Below, piece after piece: positions 23,495 to 32,257 of a stretch of 64,000 bases of DNA (positions are counted from its first letter, which is position 1; each line of letters begins with the position of its first letter). Under the pieces are notes generated by a model. That model searched no databases. It saw only the letters and a program-made list of their open reading frames with translations, and had not been told where the DNA came from. The DNA comes from Ecdyonurus torrentis (taxonomy: Eukaryota > Arthropoda > Insecta > Ephemeroptera > Heptageniidae): positions 33,170,373 to 33,234,372 of the forward strand of contig OX439127.1 in assembly GCA_949318235.1 (NCBI GenBank), given 5' to 3'. Made by a program: the position numbers and the translations under genes.

Positions 23495-24307
23495 ATGAAT
23501 CTGTATAGAAATTTATTCAGTATGCCTAAAGCTGTTGTTGGTAGTGGTTGGATGACCGACGCTCTTGATAAAATCCCATCAGAACTTCATATTCCAGGCT
23601 ACAACTTTTGCGGTCCAAACACAAAACTCAAAAAGAGGTTAGCAAGAGGAGACGTTGGAATCAATCCTCTCGACGAAGCTTGCAAGGAACACGATACAGT
23701 TTATTCACAAACTACTGCCACGAGTGATAGGCATATCGCAGACAACATTCTCGCAGGCAAAGCTTGGAAAAGGGTAAAATCATCAGACGCAAAGCTTGGA
23801 GAAAGATTAGCAGCAATGTTAGTGACTGGAACCATGAAAGCAAAGGTAAAGCTTGGAGGTTCATTAAAACTTAAGAAGAAGAGGAATAATTTCTCAGACG
23901 TTGTTAAAATGGTGAAAAAAGGAGTCAAGAAGTCAGGAGTCAAAAACATATTGGAAGCTTCAAAGATTGCTTGTGCCGTGGCGAAGAAGTCAATGAAGGG
24001 AATGAAAATGTCTAAGAAAAAGCCAAGAATCATTCCAATTCCCAAAACAGGTGGAGTTTTGCCATTTTTGCTTCCATTATTTGCAGGATTGAGTGCTACA
24101 GGGGCTCTGGCTGGTGGTGCGACTGCAGTAGCTAGAGCCGTCAACGAGGCAAAACAAGCTCGTAATAGCTTGAAAGAAATGAAGAGACACAATGGAAACA
24201 TGGAAGCCATTGCTATCGGCTCTAAAAACTCTAAAAAGAATGGTGCTGGCTTTTACTTAAAACCCTACAAGAAAGGTTATGGTTTAGTTGTAAAGTCAAA
24301 AAACTAA
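23495..24307 (+). CDS. PLA2-domain / pX-like minor virion protein
   Basis: A 270-aa basic protein. Residues ~35-75 form a parvovirus-VP1-type phospholipase A2 signature: a calcium-loop-like YNFCGPNTKL, then GDVGINPLDEACKEHDTVY with the catalytic pair H66-D67. In parvoviruses this domain breaches endosomal membranes; the same role here is an inference. The middle (~100-175) is very Lys-rich. Around 180-215 lies a hydrophobic Gly/Ala-rich segment (LPLFAGLSATGALAGG), followed by a helical stretch and a C-terminal GAGFYLKPYKKGYGL repeat-like tail typical of Polinton PX/adintovirus core proteins. It opens the rightward virion block. A second in-frame ATG at residue 10 is an alternative start. Confidence 0.9.
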   Translation: MNLYRNLFSMPKAVVGSGWMTDALDKIPSELHIPGYNFCGPNTKLKKRLARGDVGINPLDEACKEHDTVYSQTTATSDRHIADNILAGKAWKRVKSSDAKLGERLAAMLVTGTMKAKVKLGGSLKLKKKRNNFSDVVKMVKKGVKKSGVKNILEASKIACAVAKKSMKGMKMSKKKPRIIPIPKTGGVLPFLLPLFAGLSATGALAGGATAVARAVNEAKQARNSLKEMKRHNGNMEAIAIGSKNSKKNGAGFYLKPYKKGYGLVVKSKN

Positions 24308-24312
24308 ATGTG

Positions 24313-24663
24313 ATGCTGCCGTCTCATGCACTCAGTGACTTAGAAATCAAGAAATTTGTTAAAGTGCTAAACATTAAAAACTTTAGAAACGTATTTATGA
24401 GAGACAGTCTTCCTTCAAGACCTTGGAGAAACGAGCGAGGTATTGTAAATCTGGATGGCAGCAACGGAGATGGAACACACTGGGTATGCTACGTGAAGAA
24501 GGACAATCAAGTAAACTATTTCGATAGTTTTGGCAATCTGTTACCACCTCAAGAATTTTTACATTATATGAAAAATTGTAATATAACTTATAACAGAGAT
24601 AACTATCAGGCTTTTGGCTCTGTAATATGTGGCCACTTGTGTCTTCTGTTCTTATGTATATAA
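24313..24663 (+). CDS. PRO: Adenain-like maturation cysteine protease
   Basis: A 116-aa protease that would cleave capsid and core precursors during virion maturation. The catalytic layout of adenovirus protease is visible: H56 (GDGTHWVCY), an acidic partner D71 (YFDSFG), the oxyanion Gln Q99 (YQAFG) and the nucleophile C106 (VICGHLC), with the expected 7-residue spacing from Q99 to C106. The length is compact but normal for Polinton proteases. The first true ATG is at 24313; the frame is open from a GTG one codon earlier. It begins 5 bp after the PLA2/pX stop, so the two probably share an mRNA. Confidence 0.93.
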   Translation: MLPSHALSDLEIKKFVKVLNIKNFRNVFMRDSLPSRPWRNERGIVNLDGSNGDGTHWVCYVKKDNQVNYFDSFGNLLPPQEFLHYMKNCNITYNRDNYQAFGSVICGHLCLLFLCI

Positions 24664-24691
24664 AAGAAATAAATTGATTTGAACTTCAGTC

Positions 24692-25378
24692 ATGTCTTTT
24701 ACTCTGACGGTTTCACAACCCTCCAGCATCTTAGCGTGTGATATATTTCCACCGCTTCCACTTAACGATGGAGCTAAATATGAAGTGGGATTACTTAGCT
24801 TTAGTGCTTACTACTCTGTGCCTAATATAGACGAAGGAAACAACAAGTTTCACTATGGTGAAGGCAAAGTCATCGAGCTGCCAGTTGGAAGTTACGAACT
24901 CAACGACATAGCAGGATACTTAAAAACTGAGTTGAAGAAGGAAAATATTTCTTTCAGCATCTATGCAAACAACAACACTCTGCAGGTTTTAATCAAGTGC
25001 TCTGTAAATATTGACTTTTCACGTAACCACACAATTGGCTCGTTACTTGGCTTTGATCTTAGAGTTTTGAAAGCTAACGAGAGCCACTTTGCTGATCATA
25101 TCGTAGACATAATAAGAGTGAACACCTTAGACATTCAAAGCAACATCTCAAGTGGAGCATACATCAACGGTAGACCGTCACATTCTCTTCATTCGTTTGC
25201 TCCTAAAGTTGCGCCTGGATACAAGATTGTCGAGACTCCACACAATGTTATTTATCTGCCTGTAGATGTCACTGTTGTAGACAGGCTTGCACTTAAAATA
25301 TGCGATCAGAATGGTAGACTTGTCAATTTCAGAGGTGAAGAGATAACGATAAGGCTGCATATTCGAAGAGCTCTATAA
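24692..25378 (+). CDS. mCP: Penton-like minor capsid protein
   Basis: A 228-aa protein matching the Polinton/adintovirus penton family, a single jelly-roll protein at the capsid vertices. Visible hallmarks are the N-terminal FPPLPLNDGAKYEVGLLSF strand region, the middle IGSLLGFD motif and the C-terminal half with GYKIVETPHNVIYLPV and IC-DQ-GRLVNFRGEEITIRLHI, in which 'VNFRGE' strands are strongly conserved in relatives. The fold is inferred from family membership. It starts 28 bp after the protease stop and is followed one base later by a 43-aa ORF and then the major capsid gene, as in other members. Confidence 0.9.
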   Translation: MSFTLTVSQPSSILACDIFPPLPLNDGAKYEVGLLSFSAYYSVPNIDEGNNKFHYGEGKVIELPVGSYELNDIAGYLKTELKKENISFSIYANNNTLQVLIKCSVNIDFSRNHTIGSLLGFDLRVLKANESHFADHIVDIIRVNTLDIQSNISSGAYINGRPSHSLHSFAPKVAPGYKIVETPHNVIYLPVDVTVVDRLALKICDQNGRLVNFRGEEITIRLHIRRAL

Positions 25379-25379
25379 A

Positions 25380-25511
25380 ATGGGACTCGTTATTCAAAGT
25401 ACTTATAAGAAAACTACTGCATCAGAGAACGTCAGTAACGTTTCAGGTTGCAAGAAGCTCACAGTTCAAAACATTGTCTTTCTTCGAAGAATCGGTCTTA
25501 AAGTCAAATAA
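25380..25511 (+). CDS. Small 43-aa ORF between penton and major capsid genes
   Basis: This frame of 43 codons starts at the second base after the penton stop and ends in TAATG, its stop overlapping the major capsid ATG by one base. The tight packing on both sides argues that it is translated. The product is basic, with one Cys (C24) and a C-terminal hydrophobic-basic segment IVFLRRIGLKVK. It has no recognised domain. It could be a small cement or core peptide, or act to couple translation to the capsid ORF; both are guesses. Confidence 0.6.
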   Translation: MGLVIQSTYKKTTASENVSNVSGCKKLTVQNIVFLRRIGLKVK

Positions 25512-26737
25512 TGGATATTCTCAACATACATTCAGAATTGGAATTTAATTCCAACATCACCAGCATCGAGCTCCACGATCATGAGGCTTATGCGGGGACT
25601 AGATATGATAATACTGATGAAATCAGGATCGAAGTAAAAAATCAAGACATATACACATTGCCTTGTGAAAGCTTGTTATATGTTGAAGGAAAACTGCTCA
25701 AGAGTGCAATTAATACTGTTACGACAAACACTAAATTAGTCAAGAATTTTTTGGCACACATGATAAGTGAGATTCGCTACAAAATCAACGACATTGAGAT
25801 TGATCAAACAAGACATACTGGCGTAGGCAGCACGCTCAAGGGACTTGTCTCTTTTACACCAGAAAAACTTTGCTCGCTCTCCAACGGCGGCTGGTGCAGG
25901 GAAAGCACAAACACGTTGGTACAAGCAAATGATGGTACGTTTAGCGCCGCATTGCCATTGAACACTCTCATAGGATTCTTCGAAGACCATCAGAAGATTC
26001 TCATCAACTGCAAGCAAGAACTTGTCATATTACGTTCACAAAACGACGCTAACGCAGTCATCACTACTAGTGACGATGAGACCTATGAAAGTAGTAAAAT
26101 CGTGATAACGAAGTTCAAGTGGAAGATGCCACATGTTGAGGTAGATGATGAGACCAAGCTGAAGTTGCTCAACACACTGCGAGCTGATAAACCCATTACA
26201 CTCGGCTTTCGATCATGGTTCGTTGCAGAGAAGCCAATGCCAACTACAACAAACAAAGATGAATGGACGCTTCAAGCCATGACATCGCTGGAGAGACCTC
26301 GCTATGTTCTGCTTGCTTTTCAAACCAACAAGCGCAATCTCGTTCAAGCCGACATCAACTCCTTTGATAACTGCGACATTCGAAATGTCAAAGTCTACAT
26401 CAACGGAAAGTGTTATCCTTATGTCGATTTTAATTTGGACATGACAAAGCAACAATGTGCCATGTTATACAATGCTTATACTTCGTTTCAGAAATCTTAC
26501 TACGGCGAAGAGGGCAAGCCATTGCTTTCTTATGCAGAGCTCTTGGAACTTGGTGGCATATTCGTTGTGGATTGTTCTAAGCAAAACGAGTCAATCAAAA
26601 CCAGCTCAGTAGATGTGAGAATTGAAATCGAATCGAGAAACGTGTTTTCTGCATCCACAGTAGCTTACTGTCTCATTGTTCACGATAGAGTCGTAGAGTA
26701 CACTCCTCTCACCAATATTGTCCGCAGACATATTTAA
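25511..26737 (+). CDS. MCP: Major capsid protein (hexon-like, double jelly roll)
   Basis: A 408-aa protein in the position and of the length expected for adintovirus-type hexons. The N-terminal pattern SNITSIELHDHEAYAGT... and YTLPCESLLYVEGKL, the central IDQTRHTGVGSTLKG and GFFEDHQKILINCKQELVI, and the C-terminal LLSYAELLELGGIFVVDCS are typical of the family; the last is a strongly conserved signature of Polinton capsids. Double jelly-roll fold and trimer formation are inferred from the family. There are no frameshifts or stops. The start ATG overlaps the preceding stop (TAATG). Together with penton, protease and ATPase it completes a capsid-forming set. Confidence 0.93.
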   Translation: MDILNIHSELEFNSNITSIELHDHEAYAGTRYDNTDEIRIEVKNQDIYTLPCESLLYVEGKLLKSAINTVTTNTKLVKNFLAHMISEIRYKINDIEIDQTRHTGVGSTLKGLVSFTPEKLCSLSNGGWCRESTNTLVQANDGTFSAALPLNTLIGFFEDHQKILINCKQELVILRSQNDANAVITTSDDETYESSKIVITKFKWKMPHVEVDDETKLKLLNTLRADKPITLGFRSWFVAEKPMPTTTNKDEWTLQAMTSLERPRYVLLAFQTNKRNLVQADINSFDNCDIRNVKVYINGKCYPYVDFNLDMTKQQCAMLYNAYTSFQKSYYGEEGKPLLSYAELLELGGIFVVDCSKQNESIKTSSVDVRIEIESRNVFSASTVAYCLIVHDRVVEYTPLTNIVRRHI

Positions 26738-26796
26738 AGTGCTACTTTTATAAGTCAGTGTGGAGCAATATTTTGTGCGGAGTCATTTAATCAACC

Positions 26797-27534
26797 ATGG
26801 CTTCAGCAGTTATTAAAGTCTTGTTCTCGAGTGAGGAAACGCCGTACTTTGGAACCCACAACGAGGTAATCAAAGAAATTGCAGTTGTAGACGTGAGTAC
26901 GTTCGCCAGCCAGCAGTGGAGATTTGCAAACCCTTCCAGTGAGTATAAATATCTTGATTACACGAGATTTCTACAAGACCCGTACTACTCTGGTGATGTC
27001 GCCTACGACCAAGTGGGAGCAGTACTCAAGAAAGCAACAGAATCTTACAAGGCTTTATATTGTCATGGACAAAAAGATTATGACATGATAAAGAAACTCT
27101 TGAAACGTTCCACAATATTTGATCTGCTAGATATGCATGAAGTGAAATTAAATGATCTTCCAACCAACGTAGGTACAGAGTGTCTGTATCACTTGCACCG
27201 TGATCAAGCCTGTGTATGCCCCCATGCTAACGCCTACCGCTTGGCACATTGGTGTTTGAACAACAAGGCGAAAATCAATGTGCTGAACCATGATGTGAGA
27301 ACGGAGACCTTTAAAGACTGGCCTCAAGACAGTGTTCATATCTGCGATCTCGTTGCAGCAGGATTTTTCCACAAGCCAACAGAGGATTTTCCTGAGATGA
27401 CAGAGTGCATTTACTGCGGTCTGCAAGTATACAACTGGCTCCAACTGGATAACCCCCTCGACAAGCATAGAAAGTTAAACAAATACTGTGTCATGTTTAA
27501 CTATACCCCATCATTTACTGGCATTGACTTTTAA
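26797..27534 (+). CDS. BIR-domain (IAP-like) protein with an N-terminal accessory domain
   Basis: A 245-aa protein with an excellent start context (ACCATGG). Residues ~167-232 form a BIR zinc domain: R168-T-x-F, W175, DLVAAGFFHKP (184-194), then C204-x2-C207-G, W214, D218-NP, H224 and C231, matching the IAP pattern C-x2-C-G...W-x3-D-x-P-x2-x-H-x6-C. BIR proteins inhibit caspases or regulate other cell-death factors. There is no RING finger. The first ~165 residues form a separate domain with EIAVVDVS near the start, KALYCHGQKDY, IFDLLDMHEVKLNDLP and a Cys/His cluster CLYHLHRDQACVCPHAN (129-145). This resembles a degenerate RNase H-fold/Maelstrom-like family common in invertebrate ORFs (weak, from memory). 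It lies last in the virion block, 59 bp after the capsid gene, and is likely an accessory host-interaction gene. Confidence 0.88.
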   Translation: MASAVIKVLFSSEETPYFGTHNEVIKEIAVVDVSTFASQQWRFANPSSEYKYLDYTRFLQDPYYSGDVAYDQVGAVLKKATESYKALYCHGQKDYDMIKKLLKRSTIFDLLDMHEVKLNDLPTNVGTECLYHLHRDQACVCPHANAYRLAHWCLNNKAKINVLNHDVRTETFKDWPQDSVHICDLVAAGFFHKPTEDFPEMTECIYCGLQVYNWLQLDNPLDKHRKLNKYCVMFNYTPSFTGIDF

Positions 27535-27623
27535 TCCCCTATGAATTTCTACATTTATCACTCTCTTTTGTTTCTTAAAGTAAAAATTGTTTGAAAATTT
27601 ATGTTGTATGTAAAATTATTTAA

Positions 27624-27629
27624 AATAAA
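27624..27629 (+). terminator. Candidate poly(A) signal for the BIR/virion block
   Basis: AATAAA 90 bp after the BIR stop, in an A/T-rich stretch. Confidence 0.55.
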
Positions 27630-27931
27630 ATTTTGTTTGAACATATTTGAAAGTGTTTTCATTTCTTATAAAATTATCCTGTATGCTCATCAACATCTTA
27701 AATATATTTAAACAACGCCTCAATGAAAGACATTCTATATTTTTATTCAATGTGTTTTCTATTATAATATACCTTTCTATATATTTTTTTAATGAAATGA
27801 TATTTATAAACTAACTATGCTATAATATTTTATTAAAACTTACAAACTATTAGCTTTAAGAGCCATATTCTAAGTGAAAAGGTTTTTAGTATTCAATAAA
27901 AATCACTAAGGGTTTCAAGGCAAGTTTTGAT

Positions 27932-27937
27932 TTTATT
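27932..27937 (-). terminator. Candidate poly(A) signal for the small spliced gene
   Basis: AATAAA on the minus strand, 28 bp after the stop codon at 27965-27967. Confidence 0.55.
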
Positions 27938-27964
27938 TAATCAATTCATCATCACAATAAGTAT

Positions 27965-28427
27965 TTAATTGCTGGATCTGGTGGAAAACTCAACATCAAT
28001 GCATCTTCCAACCATGCCGTTGTAGATGAGTACCATCTTCTTACATTCTGGGCATGAGTTATATTGCACAAGAAATTCATCACTGAACCTAGATGCTGGA
28101 ATTCTAGACGGCAGGAATACACGGAGGAATTTGGAGTGGTCCAATGCATTCAATACAGCAATCAGTACTTGCTCATCTGCGTAGTTAGAGTTGATTTTCT
28201 CCATACTCTCGATGAGGTACTGCTTTCCAACAGTCAGATTCTTGCATGATAATGCTGGTTCTACGTGGCCTAAAGCCTGGAGGAGTTTAGCTTCCTTTGT
28301 CTAAAAACATAGAAAATGTACAATGCTGTTAGTTACTTTAATAAATATATCAGAAAAATCTAATTTTAAAAATATTAAAGTTAAAAGACAAAATAAAATA
28401 TAAAGAAAAAGTACTTACGAAAGACAT
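27965..28427 (-). CDS. Small spliced Polinton accessory gene (micro-exon start)
   Basis: Predicted as two exons, 28419-28427 (ATG TCT TTC) and 28300-27965, joined across a 118-bp intron with a consensus donor GTAAGT (28418-28413) and acceptor TTTTTAG (28303-28301). The product is 114 aa. Without splicing only 79 codons follow the first in-frame Met, yet the frame stays open upstream exactly to the acceptor and reads sensibly (KEAKLLQALGHVEP, then LTVGKQYLIESMEKINS). The body (VLIAVLNAL, FLRVFLPSRI, FSDEF, CPECKKMVLIYNG) resembles a small family of Maverick-associated ORFs in arthropods; alternating hydrophobic strands make an OB-like nucleic-acid-binding fold conceivable, which is inference only. 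It is the only leftward gene in the right third of the element. Confidence 0.7.
28301..28418 (-). other. Predicted 118-bp intron
   Basis: Minus-strand GTAAGTAC donor and CTATGTTTTTAG acceptor. Both flanking exons are phase 0. It is AT-rich, as expected for an intron. Confidence 0.65.
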
Positions 28428-28966
28428 GTTGAATTTTTGGTAGAGTCTTGAGCGGAGCAGAATAAAATGCAGGAGAACTTGAGAAAGACTTCTGTCTTCT
28501 TTGAGGTTTGAGCTTGTAATGCGGCTCTGCTATTGAAAAGTAGAAGGGGTTAACCACGAACCAATGAGAATAAACCTTCTCCTCAAATTTTCCCTCCATT
28601 TTTCAAAGTTTCCCCTTTACTTTTATTTTCAACCAATCAGTTTAAAATATTTTAAATTATCCCGCAATTTCTCTGAAAACGTCACTTTTATTTTTTCTGC
28701 TCACGTACGTATGCATCTTAGAAAAATATTCACGCTGCTCCGCACAGGCTCCGCACAATCTGCCGCCATCTTGTTTTCTTAGCTCGTGTATGTAAGTAAT
28801 TACAATTTTAACAATTTAACCTTGAATGTATTATACACTCTTTCATGAATTTGACAAATTATTTTTGTAGGTACGCTGCATGCACTCTTTTAAGAAAATG
28901 AAATTTGGACCTTGAACTTTCGCTGTATGCAATATTTTTTAGAACTTGAAATTTTAGCCTGGAACG
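28428..28966. other. Non-coding region between the last gene and the right TIR
   Basis: It probably contains the 5' UTR and promoter of the small leftward gene. A 72-codon frame overlapping it (28381-28599) is not supported. No TATA box could be assigned. Confidence 0.5.
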
Positions 28967-29591
28967 CAAAACTGACTTCACCAACGATCCCATCCAAGGC
29001 CAGGCAAACACTCAACGACAGCTTAGCATACAAAATTTGACCTTGGAGCAACGCTTTATTCACATATCGTACACAATCAGACGAAACTTTCAATTTTAGC
29101 TCGCGTACGTTCACGAGATATACAGCTTAGCATACAAAATTTCATCTTGCATCAGAGTCATAAACTTATCACAGCATAATCAAACGTAACCTTCAATTTT
29201 AGCTCGCGTACGTTCACGAGATACACAGCTTAGCATGCAAAATGTAACCTTGGAGAAAATATATATACTTATCATACCATAATCAGACGTGACCTTGAAT
29301 TTTAGCTCGCGTACGTTCACGAGATACACAGCTTAGCATGCAAAATGTAACCTTGGACCAAATATATATACTCATCATAGCATAATCAGACGTGACCTTG
29401 AATTTTAGCTCGCGTACGTACACGAGATATCTAACTTATCATGCAAAACGACGTGACCTTGAAGTTTTGCTCGCGTACGTATGCAAAAAGACGTGACCTT
29501 GAATTTTTGCTCGCGTACGTATGCTAGGTACTTCAAATTCAAGGTCGGCTCCGCCCCAAGGTCAAGGCTCCGCCGTCATTCTATTACTACT
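28967..29591 (-). repeat. Right terminal inverted repeat of the Polinton
   Basis: About 625 bp, complementary to the left TIR and ending CTATTACTACT. The outer 152 bp are identical to the left end. The inner part has about four ~103-bp tandem units (TCACGAGATA-type starts near 29111, 29214, 29317 and 29420) against about two on the left, which accounts for the 216-bp length difference. Confidence 0.95.
28993..29568. promoter_or_regulatory. Cluster of YCAAGGYCR half-sites in the right TIR
   Basis: As in the left TIR, GACCTTGA/GACCTTGG and their complements recur once per repeat unit. About eight fit YCAAGGYCR, and several others differ by one base (AACCTTGG, AACCTTCA). Function is inferred. 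Confidence 0.45.
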
Positions 29592-29597
29592 AACATG
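29592..29597. repeat. Right target-site duplication of the Polinton (AACATG)
   Basis: Identical to 12488-12493 and directly adjoining the final T of the right TIR. Confidence 0.93.
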
Positions 29598-30233
29598 GTA
29601 TTAAACTGTATCTTTTTTTCCGTCATAATTTAAAATATTTTGAATTAAATAATTTGACGTTTGATTTATATTTATGATACTCTAAATATAAATATTTTAC
29701 TCGTTTTTTGAAAAATGTCATGTATTATCTTGCTCTAAGATGTAGTTTTGAAGATAATACATCATTGTAATCTTGCAATTATTTTTATGAGCATGCAACA
29801 ATACAATTATTCTGTTCCCCTCTCCCCTTCTTTAAAAGAAAAAAAATGTAATAAATTTGAAACATTAAAAATTTAATAATAAAGCATGTAATTTTAAAAA
29901 ATAAAATTGCTATAGGATTATAGTATGAATAATTTATTTATTTTTACTTTTCGTAGATTTTACTGCCCTTTTTTCTAACATTTACACCCAAGAAAAAGCA
30001 ACTTAAATATGTAATATTTTCTTCTTCTTCTAATAAAAAGTATCAGCTTCATTATGCATAGTGGTTTTCGTCTCAAGTACGATCCCTTTAGTTGCATGTC
30101 GTCTGCTCACTTCACTCACACTTCCCCGGAGACTTGGATTGCATGCTTTCCACCCACACTCCAAATGTGCTTCTCCTACCCCCTCGTCGCTTTTTACCTC
30201 CAATTCTTTCATTCAACCATCCATCCATCCAAG

Positions 30234-30269
<36 letters not shown>

Positions 30270-31484
30270 TCTAGATAGAAATTTGTTGAATCTTGAATTA
30301 TTCGTGATGCAAATCCTAAAAAATATTATATAAAATTCTTTAAAAAAATGTAAGAATAATCATAACAAACGAAAATCCTAACATTGTAAAAATGTTCTGC
30401 GGGCAATAATTATTTTCTGCTGGTTTATAATTACAATTTCGTTTCATATAAAACAAATTTACGGCACTTTTGCTTACCCGATTTATAAAAAGAGTAATTA
30501 AATATAAAAAGTTTTAAATACTTTTCGTACTATATAATAGAAATTATTGTACATAATAAAAGTATTTGTGTTTTAAGGGCAGAGGTTATGGAACAATAAA
30601 TCAATGACGCTGTTTTTGTTTTTTGTTTTTCTTGTAACTGCGTCGAAATTTAAAACAGGCCCGGTCTAACCATCGAAGGGCCTAGAGGGCTTTTAATGGT
30701 AAAGTTTCCATTATGAGGGAGGAGAGGCTTTTTTGGAAGGGTGAGGGTAGAGGGTAGAGCTCAAGGTTCGATAAGTCTTATTACCACCCCATCCTTGTAT
30801 AAACTAATTTATCCAAAGCTTACCTTTTTTGTTCCTTAAAACTCAATCCAAATGAGGTAAAATTTAGCGTCCATAAAGTTCTACGCAGACATCGTGACAT
30901 TTCCACTAAGAGACAAATTGTTAACAAATTCATTTAAATCATGTGACAAGAAAAAACATTTAAAAAAAATGCTCTTTCATTTATTTATTTTTTCTATATG
31001 TACAGATGCTAATGTTAAAATATTAATTCTATATTAATTCCTATAGTTCCTATAAGGCCTGTTTTATTAAAATTTTAAGCTTCCCATCTGTACATAGAAA
31101 AAATAAATTTGTAATCACGTTGCAAATAGAAAGAAATCAAATGTTCTTTTGATTTAGAAGTGCTCATTAAGGAATACGTAAGTTCAATTCAACTGAACTA
31201 GACATTTACAATTTAAAATCACTTTGTTTTTAAATATTACGTATAAATTCACAAACAAATCGGATCTTAAAGAATATAAAAGAAATGTATTTATGTGAAG
31301 TATTACTCTGAATCTGTAATTTTAAATTTCACTAGTCTTATACACATATAAAATCAAGAAAGAAAGACGTAACTATAATGTAAATTAATATGAAATTGTT
31401 TAAAAAAAAAAAAGTTAATAATTTAAATCTGTATACAACTGATTGTCTTATTTTAACTGGCATGTCTGACGTTGTATAAATTGC

Positions 31485-31486
<2 letters not shown>

Positions 31487-31536
<50 letters not shown>
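31487..31536. repeat. (AT)n microsatellite
   Basis: About 25 AT units. Confidence 0.96.
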
Positions 31537-31540
<4 letters not shown>

Positions 31541-32257
31541 ACACCTCAACTGCTTTATATTAAGAATTAAATTCAATTTATTTCAAATGTCAAAGTAAAC
31601 ATTTCTATTTTGTCTATTTAAGTAATTTTTTAGTAAACGAAGTGAAAATGTAAATAATAATAATAATAAAAAAAATTGTTAATGTACTGTTATACGAAAG
31701 CGTATGTAACTTTGTTAATATTAAATCAGTACATTATATTATGAGAGGCACTGTATATACTTTTAGTCTAAAATATAATAGCATTATTCCAAATAGATGT
31801 TTAAAATATTAAAATCTTTTTGTCATATGTATATTTTATATAATGTGTATACTTTTTTTTTTCCTATATGTACTGTACTACACGTATCATACGTTGTGGA
31901 GTATTAATTATTAATAAATTAGTTTCTCTTTGCTTCTATAATTTTAGTGGTAATTTTGTGTTATTTTACCTATTGTTAAAATTGTTTTAATTTTGATAAT
32001 ATGTTGCATATACACGTATGGGAGGTGCAAAACTATACCATCAACTTTTTAGGGTTTGCTTTTAACTTTTTAGTGAAAAAATATATATATATATATTTTT
32101 TAAAGTCGATAGTGTGGTTTTGCACCACACGGTTTCATGTGTGGAAGTGTAAAACATTATGTCTACAGTAGAAAGGGGAATTGATCCATTTAAGAATTTT
32201 CTCCTTTGCAATTAGTGATGGTAAGGTTTAGGTTTCCCGGTAAAAAAATAAAATAAT

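Larger units (their letters stand above)
27535..27964. other. Convergent 3' intergenic region between BIR gene and small spliced gene
   Basis: AT-rich, no ORF. It holds poly(A) candidates for both genes: AATAAA at 27624-27629 (+) and its complement at 27932-27937 (-). Confidence 0.7.
12494..29591. mobile_element. Complete Polinton/Maverick (adintovirus-type) element
   Basis: Seen directly: inverted termini beginning AGTAGTAATAG, outer 152 bp identical, a 6-bp duplication AACATG on both sides, and long uninterrupted reading frames between them. The genes include the hallmark set of the group: protein-primed-type family B polymerase, retroviral-like integrase with chromodomain, A32/FtsK-like packaging ATPase, adenain-like protease, penton-like and major capsid proteins, plus a PLA2/pX-like core protein. 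At 17.1 kb it has normal Polinton length. Gene order is polymerase rightward; integrase, fibre-like, DUF8207 and ATPase leftward; then a rightward virion block; then one leftward spliced gene. Base composition is visibly less AT-rich than the flanks. Lack of stops and identical outer TIRs suggest recent insertion. Whether it still moves or makes particles cannot be read from sequence. Confidence 0.96.

Noticed and set aside
23701..24210. 169-codon minus-strand frame opposite the PLA2/pX gene
   Set aside because: Antisense shadow of a Lys/Ala-rich coding region; the sense frame has the catalytic motif.
28381..28599. 72-codon minus-strand frame overlapping the start of the small spliced gene
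   Set aside because: Splicing from it at the GTAAGT donor would enter the next exon in the wrong frame and stop at once. It is better read as 5' UTR upstream of the micro-exon ATG.
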